NCBI RefSeq assembly: GCF_000952685.1
Contig: NZ_JYHV01000010.1
Coordinates: 92,341 to 156,340 of the forward strand
DNA: 64,000 nucleotides
Reading direction: 5' to 3'
Origin: Stutzerimonas stutzeri
GTDB taxonomy: Bacteria > Pseudomonadota > Gammaproteobacteria > Pseudomonadales > Pseudomonadaceae
Shown here: positions 8,107 through 18,185 of the stretch, piece after piece
How the letters are laid out: each line of letters starts with the position of its first letter
Position numbering within the stretch: the first letter of the stretch is position 1
Translations under genes and position numbers: made by a program
Notes under the pieces: model-generated
Seen by the model: only the letters and a program-made list of their open reading frames with translations
Database searches by the model: none
What the model was told of the DNA's origin: nothing

Positions 8107-11094
8107 GTGACCGACACCGATCTCTCTCAGTCGCCGGCGTCCCGTCCCGAGTGGCTTGCTGGGCTTGGCCTACGCTTGGCCCGGGCCTGCGGCCGTTTTC
8201 TGGTGCCTCGACGTTTCGCGCCTCGCTGGCAGGCGCTGCGCTATTCCATTACCGCACTGGATGCCATTGAAGAGCGCATCCTGATCAGCGATTTTTCCGG
8301 TCGGTTGCAGTACCTCAACGGTCAGGCGGCGGTCATGTTCGGCCTGAGCAATCGAGACGTGTCGCGTTATCGGCTGCAGAAGCTGCTGCCCATGCTCGAT
8401 GCGCAGGCCTTCGATGCCAGCAACGGCCATGCCGATATCTGCCTGAAACCCGTACGCCTGCTGCAGAGTGGGGAATCCCGGCTCTTTTCCATGACCCGCC
8501 GGGCATTGCGCCTGGAGGGCGATGCGCAACCCTCCGGTTTCGTTTGGGTCATGCGCGACATCACCTGCGAGCAGCAGGCGCAGACGGCGCTGGCAGAGCG
8601 CGAACGCTTCTGGTCGGAGGTGCTGCGGGCCGTGCCCGACACGCTCTATGTACAGGACGTTCAGAGCGGCAAATTGCTATTCAGCAACAATAATCTGGCG
8701 TCGCGGCTGGGCTACAGCGAAGAGGATCGTGGCGATGATGGCAATGCGTTCTGGCGCCGCATTAGTCATCCGGACGATCAGGAATACATCTGGCGACTAT
8801 TGGCTCTGCGCGGCTCGATGACCGAGGAGGCAGGCCAGGAGGCGCTGCTGCGATGGCGACATCACGATGGCAGCTGGCGCTGGTTCAGCATTCGCGAGCA
8901 AGTGCTCTCGCGTGATGACCACGGACGGATCTGGCGCCTGATCGGCGTGGCCCGCGATGTGACCGCAAAAATCGAGCACAGTCATTCGCTGCGCGACAGC
9001 GAGCGTCGTTATCGCATGCTGGCGGGTAGTCTGCAGGACGTCATTTTCACCACTGACAGCGCGGTCCAGATCGACTACGTGAGTCCGTCAGTACAAACGG
9101 TGCTTGGTTATAGCGCCGAGTGGACGATGAAGCATGGCCTGGATCGAGTTGTGACTAAGCCACGCCAGGCGGCGCGCTTCTATGAGCTGATGCGCAAGGT
9201 GCGCAAGGCGTCTTTCAATCCGACGACTCTTGCCGAGCTTGGGCAAAGCCTGCAGCGCCAGACGCTGTATTTCGACTGCATTTCCGCCGACGGGCGGCCG
9301 GTAGCCATCGAACTGCGCATCACGCTGCTCTGGAACGAGAACAACCGCTTCGACGGCGCCCTGTGCGTGGGCCGCGACATCAGCAAGCAGCGCCAGGCGG
9401 AAAAGGAGCTGCGCCGCGCGGCGACGGTATTCGAGCACTCCTCGGCCGCCATCGTTGTGACCGATCCGGCCGGAAGGATCGTGCAGGTCAACGATGCCTT
9501 CCAGCGAATAACCGGCTACAGCGGCGAGGAAGTGATGGGGCTGTGGCCGACTGCACTGAGCGCGGATCGACAGCAGGCCAATCAGATGACCTTTGTGCGT
9601 GATCAGATCCTCAGGGTGGGCAAATGGGAAGGCGAGCTCTGGCTCAAACGCAAGGACGGCGACACCTATCCGTGCTGGATCGGTATCACGGCCGTGCGCG
9701 ACGCCGAGGATGATCTGGTCAGCTACGTGTGTTTTTTCAGTGACATGAGCGAGCGCAAGGCCAGCGAAAAGCGTATTCACCGCCTGGCCTACTACGACAG
9801 CTTGACCCAATTGCCGAACCGGACACTATTTCAGGATCGTCTGCACAGCAGTCTGCAGCTGTCCTCGCGGCGCGGCGCCTGGGTCGCACTGATGTTCTTG
9901 GATCTCGACCGCTTCAAGCCGATCAACGATTCTCTCGGTCATGCCGCCGGGGATCGCATGCTGAAGGAGGTCGCCATGCGCCTGGCTTCCTGCGTGGAGG
10001 AAGACGACACGGTCGCACGCATGGGCGGGGACGAGTTCACCTTTCTTCTGCGTCCATGCCCGGAGCGGGACGAGGCCCTGACTCGGGCGATCCATGTCGG
10101 CGAGCGCATTCTGGCCAGCCTCACCGAACCGTTCGTGTTGTCCGGGCGCGAATTCTTCGTCACCGCCAGCATCGGCATCGCCCTTAGCCCACAGGACGGC
10201 GATGACATCAGCCAACTGATGAAGAACGCCGACACTGCCATGTATCACGCGAAGGAGCGTGGCAAGAACAACTTCCAGTTCTATCAGGCTGAAATGAACG
10301 CCCGTGCGCTAGAGCGTCTGGAGCTGGAAAGTGACTTGCGCCATGCGCTCGAGCAGGAACAGTTCGTGTTGCATTATCAGCCGCAATTTCTCGCTGAGGG
10401 GCGGACGCTCACTGGCGTCGAAGCCTTGTTGCGCTGGCAGCATCCGGTGCGTGGTCTGGTGTCACCCTGCGACTTTATTCCCGCGCTGGAGGAACTGGGG
10501 CTGGTGGTTGAAGTCGGCGACTGGGTAATCGGTGAAGTCTGCCGACAGGTTTCTCAATGGCAGGCGCAGGGCAGGGCGGTACCGAAGGTATCGGTCAATC
10601 TGTCGGCGCGACAGTTCGCCGACGGCAAGCTCGCGCAGCGGATCGCCACGCTATTGGAGGCGAGCGGCATCGCCCCGGGTTGCCTTGAGCTGGAGTTGAC
10701 CGAGAGCATCCTGATGCAGGACGTGGGCGAGGCCATGCGCATGCTCGACTCGTTGAAGCAGCTCGGGCCTTCCATTGCCATCGACGATTTCGGTACGGGG
10801 TACTCCTCGCTTAACTACCTGAAGCAGTTCCCCATTGATGTGCTCAAGATCGACCGCAGCTTCGTCGATGGTCTGCCAGAGGGCGAGCAGGATGGCCAGA
10901 TCGCCCGAGCCATCATCGCCATGGCGCACAGCCTGGGCATGTCGGTGATTGCCGAAGGCGTTGAGAACCAGGCCCAGCTGGATTTCCTGCGTGAGCACGG
11001 CTGCGATGAGGTGCAGGGGTTCTTCCTCGGCAGACCTGTTCCCGCCAGCGTCCTGGCCGAGCATCAAGGCTGGGCCGATTCATGTTGCACATGA
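8107..11094 (+). CDS. Multi-PAS GGDEF-EAL c-di-GMP enzyme (MorA-like)
   Basis: Protein of about 995 residues with roughly four PAS domains (visible at ILISDFSGRLQYLN, DTLYVQDVQSGKLLF, VIFTTDSAVQIDYVS and IVVTDPAGRIVQVN), then GGDEF (~residue 640) and EAL (~770). The GGDEF signature is intact (MGGDEF), but the I-site position reads EEDD instead of RxxD. The phosphodiesterase motif EALLRW, the DDFGTGYSS loop and a KIDRSFV segment are all present, so both activities are possible. It precedes glyA, the position of morA in other pseudomonads. The GTG at 8107 is chosen; the ORF stays open back to 8017, so the N terminus is uncertain. Confidence 0.8.
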   Translation: MTDTDLSQSPASRPEWLAGLGLRLARACGRFLVPRRFAPRWQALRYSITALDAIEERILISDFSGRLQYLNGQAAVMFGLSNRDVSRYRLQKLLPMLDAQAFDASNGHADICLKPVRLLQSGESRLFSMTRRALRLEGDAQPSGFVWVMRDITCEQQAQTALAERERFWSEVLRAVPDTLYVQDVQSGKLLFSNNNLASRLGYSEEDRGDDGNAFWRRISHPDDQEYIWRLLALRGSMTEEAGQEALLRWRHHDGSWRWFSIREQVLSRDDHGRIWRLIGVARDVTAKIEHSHSLRDSERRYRMLAGSLQDVIFTTDSAVQIDYVSPSVQTVLGYSAEWTMKHGLDRVVTKPRQAARFYELMRKVRKASFNPTTLAELGQSLQRQTLYFDCISADGRPVAIELRITLLWNENNRFDGALCVGRDISKQRQAEKELRRAATVFEHSSAAIVVTDPAGRIVQVNDAFQRITGYSGEEVMGLWPTALSADRQQANQMTFVRDQILRVGKWEGELWLKRKDGDTYPCWIGITAVRDAEDDLVSYVCFFSDMSERKASEKRIHRLAYYDSLTQLPNRTLFQDRLHSSLQLSSRRGAWVALMFLDLDRFKPINDSLGHAAGDRMLKEVAMRLASCVEEDDTVARMGGDEFTFLLRPCPERDEALTRAIHVGERILASLTEPFVLSGREFFVTASIGIALSPQDGDDISQLMKNADTAMYHAKERGKNNFQFYQAEMNARALERLELESDLRHALEQEQFVLHYQPQFLAEGRTLTGVEALLRWQHPVRGLVSPCDFIPALEELGLVVEVGDWVIGEVCRQVSQWQAQGRAVPKVSVNLSARQFADGKLAQRIATLLEASGIAPGCLELELTESILMQDVGEAMRMLDSLKQLGPSIAIDDFGTGYSSLNYLKQFPIDVLKIDRSFVDGLPEGEQDGQIARAIIAMAHSLGMSVIAEGVENQAQLDFLREHGCDEVQGFFLGRPVPASVLAEHQGWADSCCT

Positions 11095-11178
11095 TCAAGG
11101 CTCATACCCGCGCTCCGGCGGATGGGTTAGAATCCGCGCCTCTCTTTACTACCGCCAGCTGATTCTCAGAGGACTGCC

Positions 11179-12432
<1,254 letters not shown>

Positions 12433-12449
12433 GCACGACAGTTGCAGCG

Positions 12450-12476
12450 AAAGCCCGGCTATTGCCGGGCTTTTTT
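12450..12476 (+). terminator. Intrinsic terminator after glyA
   Basis: Ten-base perfect stem AAAGCCCGGC / GCCGGGCTTT with a 4-base loop and six consecutive T, 17 bases after the glyA stop. Confidence 0.9.
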
Positions 12477-12599
12477 GTTCGGGGCCGTCCGTCCGCCAAG
12501 CCACCGGTAGCGAAGTGCCAGTCGGCCCTGGGCGTCACGCACCGGCTGGGTTAACGTGCAGTCCCCAACCGCCCGGATTCGGGTCCTCGGAGAGGTGTG

Positions 12600-13952
12600 A
12601 TGCAGCTCAAGCACAAAATCGCCGCGCTGAGCATCCTGCCGCTGCTGCTGGCCGTGGCGGTGGTCTGCGCGCTAGTGCTGGTACAGAACCAGCGTCTCGG
12701 CGAGCAGCAGGCGCAGCTCATCGAAAGCAGCATTCTGGCCAGCAAGCAGGCTGAGCTGAAGAACTACGTAGAGATGGCACTGAGCACCATTGCGCCGCTC
12801 TACGGCGGCGGCCTGGATGATGCAGAGACCAAGCAGAAGGTGCTCGCGGCGCTGGGGCGATTCAGTTTCGGCAGCGATGGTTACTTCTTCGTCTACGACC
12901 GCAGCGGCCTGAACCTGATGCATCCTCGCCAACGCGAGCTGGTCGGCCAGGATCTATGGGAGATGACCGACCCCAACGGCCTGAAGGTGATCCAGGCGCT
13001 GATGCGCAGCGCGGAAACCGGCAATGGCTTTCAGCGCTATGCCTGGCAGAAGCCCTCCACCGGCCAGTTCGCCGACAAGCTTGCCTACGTGGTAATGCTC
13101 GAGCGCTGGGGCTGGATGCTCGGCACCGGCATCTATCTCGAAGATGTCGAGCAAGCCATCCAGACGGTGCGTACCGAGGTGTCGGCCGGTATTCATACCA
13201 CCATGCTGGCGATTGCCGGGGTCGCGCTGGTGGCGGTGCTGCTGGTTTTCGCCAGCGGGCTGACGCTAAACGTCAGCGAACGGCGGTTGGCCGACCGCAA
13301 ACTGCAGGCGCTGACTCAGCGCATAGTCAGCCTGCAGGAGGAGGAGCGCTCGCGGGTGTCTCGTGAATTGCACGACGGCATCAGTCAGTTGCTGGTATCG
13401 ATCAAGTTTCAGTTCGAGCTGGCCAGTCATGAGTTCTCCATCAACAGCCCCAAGGCGCTGATCACGCTGGATGCCGGCGTCGAGCGGCTAGCCGGGGCGA
13501 TCGGTGAAGTACGGCGCATCTCTCACGATCTACACCCATCATTACTGGATACCCTGGGTTTGCCGGCGGCGATTGGCCAGCTTGTGGCAGAGTTCGAACA
13601 GCGCAGTGGGTTGAAAATGCTATACAAAAACGGCCTCGGCGACAGCGATCCGGATGATTCGGTAGCGGTCGCGTTGTTCAGAGTGCTGCAGGAGGCGCTG
13701 ACCAACATCGAACGTCATGCTGCAGCGCAATCAGTGCATATCAGCCTGGACGGCGATGATGCGTCGGTGCGCCTGCGGGTGCGGGACGACGGTGTCGGTT
13801 TCAATCCACGTCGGCTCGACAGCATCAAGGGCGGCGGTATTGGTTTGCGTAACATCCGCGAACGGGTGGAACACTTCGGTGGGCGTTTCAGCCTGCTATC
13901 GGCCGCCGGCGGCACCGAGCTGGACGTGACCTTGCCGGCTCGGGCCGGTTGA
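12600..13952 (+). CDS. Cache-domain sensor histidine kinase, NarL/DegS type
   Basis: Membrane sensor kinase of 450 residues. It has an N-terminal helix (~8-28), a periplasmic single Cache domain (~40-195, with DGYFFVYDRSG, a LMHP step and the WGWMLGTGIYLEDV ending), a second helix (~203-222), a HisKA_3 dimerisation domain with the phospho-acceptor motif RELHDGIS, and an ATPase domain containing the N box EALTNIERHA and GVGF. The ATG at 12600 follows GGAGAGG directly; a GTG three bases earlier is less likely. It is paired with the response regulator 35 bases downstream. sCache_2 domains of this kind often bind small organic acids, but the ligand is not identified. Confidence 0.85.
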   Translation: MQLKHKIAALSILPLLLAVAVVCALVLVQNQRLGEQQAQLIESSILASKQAELKNYVEMALSTIAPLYGGGLDDAETKQKVLAALGRFSFGSDGYFFVYDRSGLNLMHPRQRELVGQDLWEMTDPNGLKVIQALMRSAETGNGFQRYAWQKPSTGQFADKLAYVVMLERWGWMLGTGIYLEDVEQAIQTVRTEVSAGIHTTMLAIAGVALVAVLLVFASGLTLNVSERRLADRKLQALTQRIVSLQEEERSRVSRELHDGISQLLVSIKFQFELASHEFSINSPKALITLDAGVERLAGAIGEVRRISHDLHPSLLDTLGLPAAIGQLVAEFEQRSGLKMLYKNGLGDSDPDDSVAVALFRVLQEALTNIERHAAAQSVHISLDGDDASVRLRVRDDGVGFNPRRLDSIKGGGIGLRNIRERVEHFGGRFSLLSAAGGTELDVTLPARAG

Positions 13953-13987
13953 ACCCTCGACTTCTCGAATAATAAGAGGCTCGCTCA

Positions 13988-14626
13988 ATGAACCCGCAAG
14001 CTTGCATCAAGGTGGTACTGATCGACGACCATGTCTTGGTTCGGGATGGCATCCGCGCATTGCTGATGGCCGTGCCCGAACTGGATGTCGTCGGGGAAGC
14101 CGGCTCCGGCACCGAGGCGGTCGAGCTGCTGCGTCGGGTTCCGGCGGATGTGGTGTTGATGGATATCGGTCTGAAGGACATCAACGGGCTCGAGCTGACT
14201 CAATCGCTACGCAACGAGTTCCCCGACATCCGCGTGCTAATCCTGAGCATGTACGACAATCAGGAGTACGTGAACACCTCGGTGAAAGTCGGTGCCAGTG
14301 GTTATGTGCTCAAGGATGCGCCGTCGAGGGAAATCATCGTCGCCATCGAGGCGATTGCCGCAGGTGGCACTTACTACAGCAGAGGCATCGCCGAGAAGCT
14401 GGCCAGCAGCGGCGCCGAGGAGCGGGAGCTCACCCCGCGTGAGCGGGAGGTACTGCTGATGCTGGCTCAGGGGCACAACAACAAGACCATGGCGCGTGCG
14501 CTGCAGATCAGCGTGCGGACGGTGGAAACCCATCGGCTGAGCATCCGCCGCAAGCTCGATATCGATCGCCCCGCAGACCTGATGAAGCACGCCATGGTGC
14601 ATGGCTGGCTACCGGGTCAGCACTAG
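13988..14626 (+). CDS. LuxR/NarL-family response regulator
   Basis: Two-domain response regulator of 212 residues. The receiver has the acidic pair DD (13-14), phospho-acceptor Asp59 in VVLMDIGLKD, and the lysine in YVLKDAP. The C-terminal helix-turn-helix carries LTPREREVLLMLAQGHNNKTMA and SVRTVETHR. It is the partner of the histidine kinase just upstream (35-base gap with an AGAGG ribosome site). Its target genes cannot be inferred from the sequence. Confidence 0.88.
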   Translation: MNPQACIKVVLIDDHVLVRDGIRALLMAVPELDVVGEAGSGTEAVELLRRVPADVVLMDIGLKDINGLELTQSLRNEFPDIRVLILSMYDNQEYVNTSVKVGASGYVLKDAPSREIIVAIEAIAAGGTYYSRGIAEKLASSGAEERELTPREREVLLMLAQGHNNKTMARALQISVRTVETHRLSIRRKLDIDRPADLMKHAMVHGWLPGQH

Positions 14627-14749
14627 CGCTTCCTCCGAGCGTCCACCGAGGCGATGAGCGCAACGCCGCTCGGCCGATACCCTGGCCAGCGCGGGCGCTG
14701 TGCCTCCCTGTTCTGTAGGATGGCGCCATCGAATACCTTTGGGCGCCCC

Positions 14750-15211
14750 ATGACGGTCATCCCTTCTGGCGTGATGTTGCCGCCGCCGCTGATTTATCTG
14801 TTCTTCGTAGCTTGCGCTTGGGGATTGGCGCAATGGATGCCGCTGGCGCTACCGGAGCATGAGCTGTTGCGTTACGCCGGTTGGGTTTCGATTGCCGTCG
14901 GCATCGTCCTGATGCTCTGGGCGGCGCTGACGATGTTTCGTCAGCGCACCACCATCAATCCTTACGGTAAACCCAGCAGCCTGCTGCAGATCGGCCCGTT
15001 TCGCCTTTCGCGCAATCCCATCTATCTCGCCGATACGCTGATCTATTGTGGGATCGGCCTATTGCTCAACAGCCTCTGGCCCTGGTTGCTGCTGCCCTTG
15101 CTGATTCGCTGCATGCAGCGCACCGTGATCGTTCACGAAGAACATCTGCTGACGCGAACCTTCGGCGATGAGTATCGGGCCTATCGGCGGCGCGTGCGAC
15201 GCTGGCTCTGA
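14750..15211 (+). CDS. ICMT-like membrane methyltransferase family protein
   Basis: Integral membrane protein of 153 residues with about four hydrophobic segments. Its C-terminal half has the isoprenylcysteine carboxyl methyltransferase / phospholipid methyltransferase pattern: GPFRLSRNPIYLADTLI, then EEHLLTRTFGDEYRAYRRRVRRWL. Bacterial members are SAM-dependent methyltransferases of mostly unknown substrate. The start at 14750 gives MTVIPSGVMLPP; an in-frame extension to 14654 lacks family similarity, and a start at 14774 is also possible. It follows the response regulator on the same strand by 123 bases, with no obvious functional link. Confidence 0.75.
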   Translation: MTVIPSGVMLPPPLIYLFFVACAWGLAQWMPLALPEHELLRYAGWVSIAVGIVLMLWAALTMFRQRTTINPYGKPSSLLQIGPFRLSRNPIYLADTLIYCGIGLLLNSLWPWLLLPLLIRCMQRTVIVHEEHLLTRTFGDEYRAYRRRVRRWL

Positions 15212-15273
15212 GCATGACCTCAAGGCCGTGAGGCTGACCTATAGTTAAACGAGAATTCTCGGGAGTGGTTCTG

Positions 15274-15642
15274 ATGAATGAAACAAGCAGCGACCGTCGG
15301 CGCTTTCAGCGCTTCGCCTTCGATGCCGAAACGGAGCTGGTGCAGGGACAGCGCCGCTGGTCGGTCGAGTTGCATGATCTTTCGCTGAAGGGCTTGCTGG
15401 TGCATCGACCAGCGGGTTGGGATGCCGATCCCGCCCAGCCGTTCGAGGCACGGATACGGCTCGCCGATGACGCCGAGGTGCGCATGGAGGTGGAGACGAC
15501 TCATGACAAAGGTGAGCTGATTGGCCTGGTCTGCCGGCACATCGACGTCGATTCCATCAGCCATCTGCGGCGGCTGGTGGAGCTCAATCTGGGTGACGAA
15601 GCGCTGCTGGAACGTGAACTGGCGGCGCTCGGCGAGTCCTGA
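15274..15642 (+). CDS. PilZ domain c-di-GMP-binding protein
   Basis: Stand-alone PilZ domain of 122 residues. The c-di-GMP binding signature is complete: RRRFQR near the N terminus (residues ~8-13) and DLSLKG about 25 residues later. No other domain is present, so it is probably an effector that binds a partner when c-di-GMP rises. The ATG at 15274 is chosen over a GTG at 15265 because the GGGAG ribosome site fits it. A perfect 12-base palindrome lies directly in front of that ribosome site. With siaD and the GGDEF-EAL protein, this is the third c-di-GMP gene within 13 kb. Confidence 0.85.
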   Translation: MNETSSDRRRFQRFAFDAETELVQGQRRWSVELHDLSLKGLLVHRPAGWDADPAQPFEARIRLADDAEVRMEVETTHDKGELIGLVCRHIDVDSISHLRRLVELNLGDEALLERELAALGES

Positions 15643-15652
15643 GGCGTTGGTC

Positions 15653-17014
15653 TTATTCGAACAAGGCGTCCAGCGCCTGTTCGAGCCGTGTCACGGCGAT
15701 GACCTGCAGTCCGGCGGGCGCCTCCTTCGGCGCGTTGCCCTTGGGCACTATGGCACGCTTGAACCCGTGCTTGGCGGCCTCTTTCAATCGTTCCTGGCCG
15801 CTCGGCACCGGTCTGATCTCACCGGATAACCCCACCTCACCGAATACCAGTAGGTCAGTGTCCAGCGGGCGGTTGCGCAGGCTGGAGATCACTGCAGCCA
15901 TCAGCGCCAGATCCGATGCGGTCTCCAGCACCTTGACGCCACCGACCACATTGATGAACACGTCCTGGTCGTAGGTAGGAATGCCGCCGTGGCGGTGCAG
16001 CACCGCCAGCAGCATGGCCAGACGATTCTGGTCGAGGCCCAGCGTGACGCGGCGTGGGTTGGCCATATGGCTGGTGTCGACCAGCGCCTGGACTTCCACC
16101 AGCATCGGTCGAGTGCCTTCCCAGGTGGCCATGACCACGCTGCCGGGCACCGCTTCCTGGGCGCGAGTAAGGAAGATCGCCGAGGGGTTGGTGACTTCCT
16201 TGAGGCCCTTGTCGGTCATGCCGAACACACCCAGTTCGTTGATCGCGCCGAAGCGGTTCTTCACTGCGCGCAGCAGACGCAGGCGACCATCTGATTCACC
16301 TTCGAAATACAGCACGGTGTCGACCATGTGCTCCAATACGCGCGGGCCGGCCAGCGCCCCCTCCTTGGTGACGTGGCCGACCAGAAAGATCGCCGTGCCG
16401 CTTTGCTTGGCGAAACGCACCAACAACGCCGCGCTCTCACGCACCTGGGCGACCCCGCCGGGGGCCGACTGCAATTGCTCGGTGAAGATCGTCTGGATCG
16501 AGTCGATCACCATCACCTTGGGCTTCTCCAGCCGCGCGGTGGCGATGATCGATTCGATGCAAGTCTCGGTCATCACCTTGAGCCGGTCCTGCGGCAGGTC
16601 CAGGCGACGCGCGCGCATGGCCACCTGCTGCTGCGATTCCTCGCCCGTGACATACAAGGCCGGGAATTGTCGGGCGATATTGCACAGCGTCTGCAGCAGG
16701 ATGGTCGACTTGCCGATGCCGGGGTCACCACCGATGAGCACCACCGAACCGTCGACCAGGCCGCCGCCGAGTACGCGGTCCAGCTCGCCGGAAGCCGTGG
16801 AGAAGCGCGGTACTTCCTCGACGCTGACTTCGGCCAGCGTCTTGATATTGGCCTGATCACCCGCCCAGCCAGCGCGACCCGAGGGTGGTGCGGCGCCGTC
16901 GATGACGGTTTCCACCAAGGTATTCCAGGCGCCACAGTCACCGCACTGGCCGGCCCATTTGGGGAAGGTCGAGCCACATTCGGTGCAGCCATACATGCGC
17001 TTGGCCTTTGCCAT
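15653..17014 (-). CDS. radA: DNA repair protein RadA
   Basis: RecA-like branch-migration helicase of 453 residues acting in recombination and, in competent bacteria, in integrating transforming DNA. Domains in order: a zinc finger (YGCTECG and GQCGDCG, residues ~9-30), a RecA core with Walker A GGDPGIGKST, the RadA-specific KNRFG motif (AVKNRFGAINE), and a C-terminal Lon-like domain ending in a proline/glycine-rich tail. The start MAKAKRMYGC fits the family; the 22-codon extension upstream does not. It is transcribed towards the PilZ gene, with only 10 bases between the two stops. Confidence 0.95.
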   Translation of the reverse strand: MAKAKRMYGCTECGSTFPKWAGQCGDCGAWNTLVETVIDGAAPPSGRAGWAGDQANIKTLAEVSVEEVPRFSTASGELDRVLGGGLVDGSVVLIGGDPGIGKSTILLQTLCNIARQFPALYVTGEESQQQVAMRARRLDLPQDRLKVMTETCIESIIATARLEKPKVMVIDSIQTIFTEQLQSAPGGVAQVRESAALLVRFAKQSGTAIFLVGHVTKEGALAGPRVLEHMVDTVLYFEGESDGRLRLLRAVKNRFGAINELGVFGMTDKGLKEVTNPSAIFLTRAQEAVPGSVVMATWEGTRPMLVEVQALVDTSHMANPRRVTLGLDQNRLAMLLAVLHRHGGIPTYDQDVFINVVGGVKVLETASDLALMAAVISSLRNRPLDTDLLVFGEVGLSGEIRPVPSGQERLKEAAKHGFKRAIVPKGNAPKEAPAGLQVIAVTRLEQALDALFE

Positions 17015-17130
17015 GGGAAACTCCGCGTCGGATGAATGGAGTCGCATGATAGCGACTGACTTGATCGCCATCAGCCACAAGTGCCGTCATAGCCGCCAGA
17101 CTGTAAACAAATCGAACAGGAGTCAGCGCC

Positions 17131-17565
17131 ATGCGCCATCTGTTATTTCTGCATTTGCTGGGTGCCAGCGTCTGGGTAGGTGGCCATCTGGTGTTGTTGT
17201 GCAGCGTATTGCCCGGCGCACTGCGTGGTCGCGATGTGCAGCCAGTGCGCGCATTCGAGCAGCTCTACGAGCGGGTCGGCATTCCGGCCTTACTGTTGCA
17301 GATTGTCACCGGCATCTGGTTGGCCGGATCATGGTTGCCATACTCCCAATGGCTGGGTGACTCGCCCATCGCTCATCTGGTCCAGGCCAAGCTGGTGCTA
17401 CTGGGCTTCACTGCCGTGCTGGGCGTGCATGCGCGACTGGCGCTGATACCCAAACTGGACGCGCAGCGCCTGCCGCAGCTGGGCGTGCATATCGTCCTTA
17501 TCACGCTCACAGCCGTAGCGTTCGTGTGGGTCGGGTCAGGCTTCAGATTTGGTGGACTGTTCTAG
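17131..17565 (+). CDS. CopD-superfamily four-helix membrane protein
   Basis: 144-residue protein of about four membrane helices. Conserved histidines sit in the first (HLLGASVWVGGHL) and later helices (GVHARLALIP and GVHIVLITL), the pattern of the CopD/cytochrome-b-like superfamily in which histidines can hold haem b. Members include copper-import proteins, but many small ones are uncharacterised; copper transport is not shown here. The start codon follows CAGGAGTCAGCGCC. The neighbouring minus-strand gene encodes a protein with a cysteine-rich tail. Confidence 0.7.
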   Translation: MRHLLFLHLLGASVWVGGHLVLLCSVLPGALRGRDVQPVRAFEQLYERVGIPALLLQIVTGIWLAGSWLPYSQWLGDSPIAHLVQAKLVLLGFTAVLGVHARLALIPKLDAQRLPQLGVHIVLITLTAVAFVWVGSGFRFGGLF

Positions 17566-17646
17566 TCGAACGAATGGTCGGCCGGTTGGTGGGGGAAGGG
17601 TGAGGGCGAGATTGCCGGCAAGGCCGTGCGGCGCGGTAGTTCATGG

Positions 17647-17688
17647 CCGCACCCGTCGCGTCAGGCGGGCCTGAGCGCACGGGTGCGG
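17647..17688. terminator. Long hairpin between convergent genes
   Basis: CCGCACCCGT pairs perfectly with ACGGGTGCGG (17679-17688). The interior pairs further (CGC/GCG and TCAGG/CCTGA), giving an 18-pair stem with one bulged base and a 4-base CGGG loop. It lies between the CopD-like stop (17565) and the YdcH-family stop (17705). There is no T run on either side, so a bidirectional terminator or stable 3' end structure is inferred rather than a classic intrinsic terminator. Confidence 0.5.
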
Positions 17689-17704
17689 TAGCGAGACGCA
17701 TCGA

Positions 17705-17974
17705 TCAACCGCAGCAGCCGCCACAGCAGCTGCCGCTGGCACGCTTCAGGTCGCGGACGATGTCGTCCTTGAGTGCTACACGCTCCTGCTTGAGTGCGTT
17801 GAGCACCTCGTCATCCAGGGTTTCCGCACCGCCTTCGACGCGGCAGATCTGCTTGTCCAGAGCTTCGTAGGTGTCTGCTTTGCGAGCGAACGCAGGGTCT
17901 TGCTGGCGCAGCTGGTGCAGCTGCTCGCGCTTCTCGGGAAAATCCTTGATCAGTGGGTGATGTTCGATGTGCAT
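17705..17974 (-). CDS. YdcH/DUF465 family small protein with cysteine-rich tail
   Basis: 89-residue protein beginning MHIEHHPLIKDFPEKREQ, the normal start of the YdcH (DUF465) family. Two helical segments follow (QLRQQDPAFARKADTYEALD, and a C-terminal LKQERVALKDDIVRDLK). The ordinary family ends about here, but this protein continues into SGSCCGGCCG, a four-cysteine tail resembling a metal- or thiol-binding motif. The family has no firmly established function. A 12-codon upstream extension is disfavoured. Its 3' neighbour is the convergent CopD-like gene. Confidence 0.75.
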   Translation of the reverse strand: MHIEHHPLIKDFPEKREQLHQLRQQDPAFARKADTYEALDKQICRVEGGAETLDDEVLNALKQERVALKDDIVRDLKRASGSCCGGCCG

Positions 17975-18185
17975 GGTGCCGCTCCGGGTCGTGTCTGAGG
18001 GCTCGTACATTAGCTGTGCCCCTTCGCATCGCTTTTGACGGCGATCAAGACGCGGTCAATGCCTCGTTTCCGTTTGTCGTGAAACTGTCTGGCCCGGCGG
18101 TTGAACCCAACCTATGCTGCAAAGGGTCGAAGCGCTACGGCGGTCGTACCGACGGCATATTCTCACTCGAACGGGACAGATTCAG

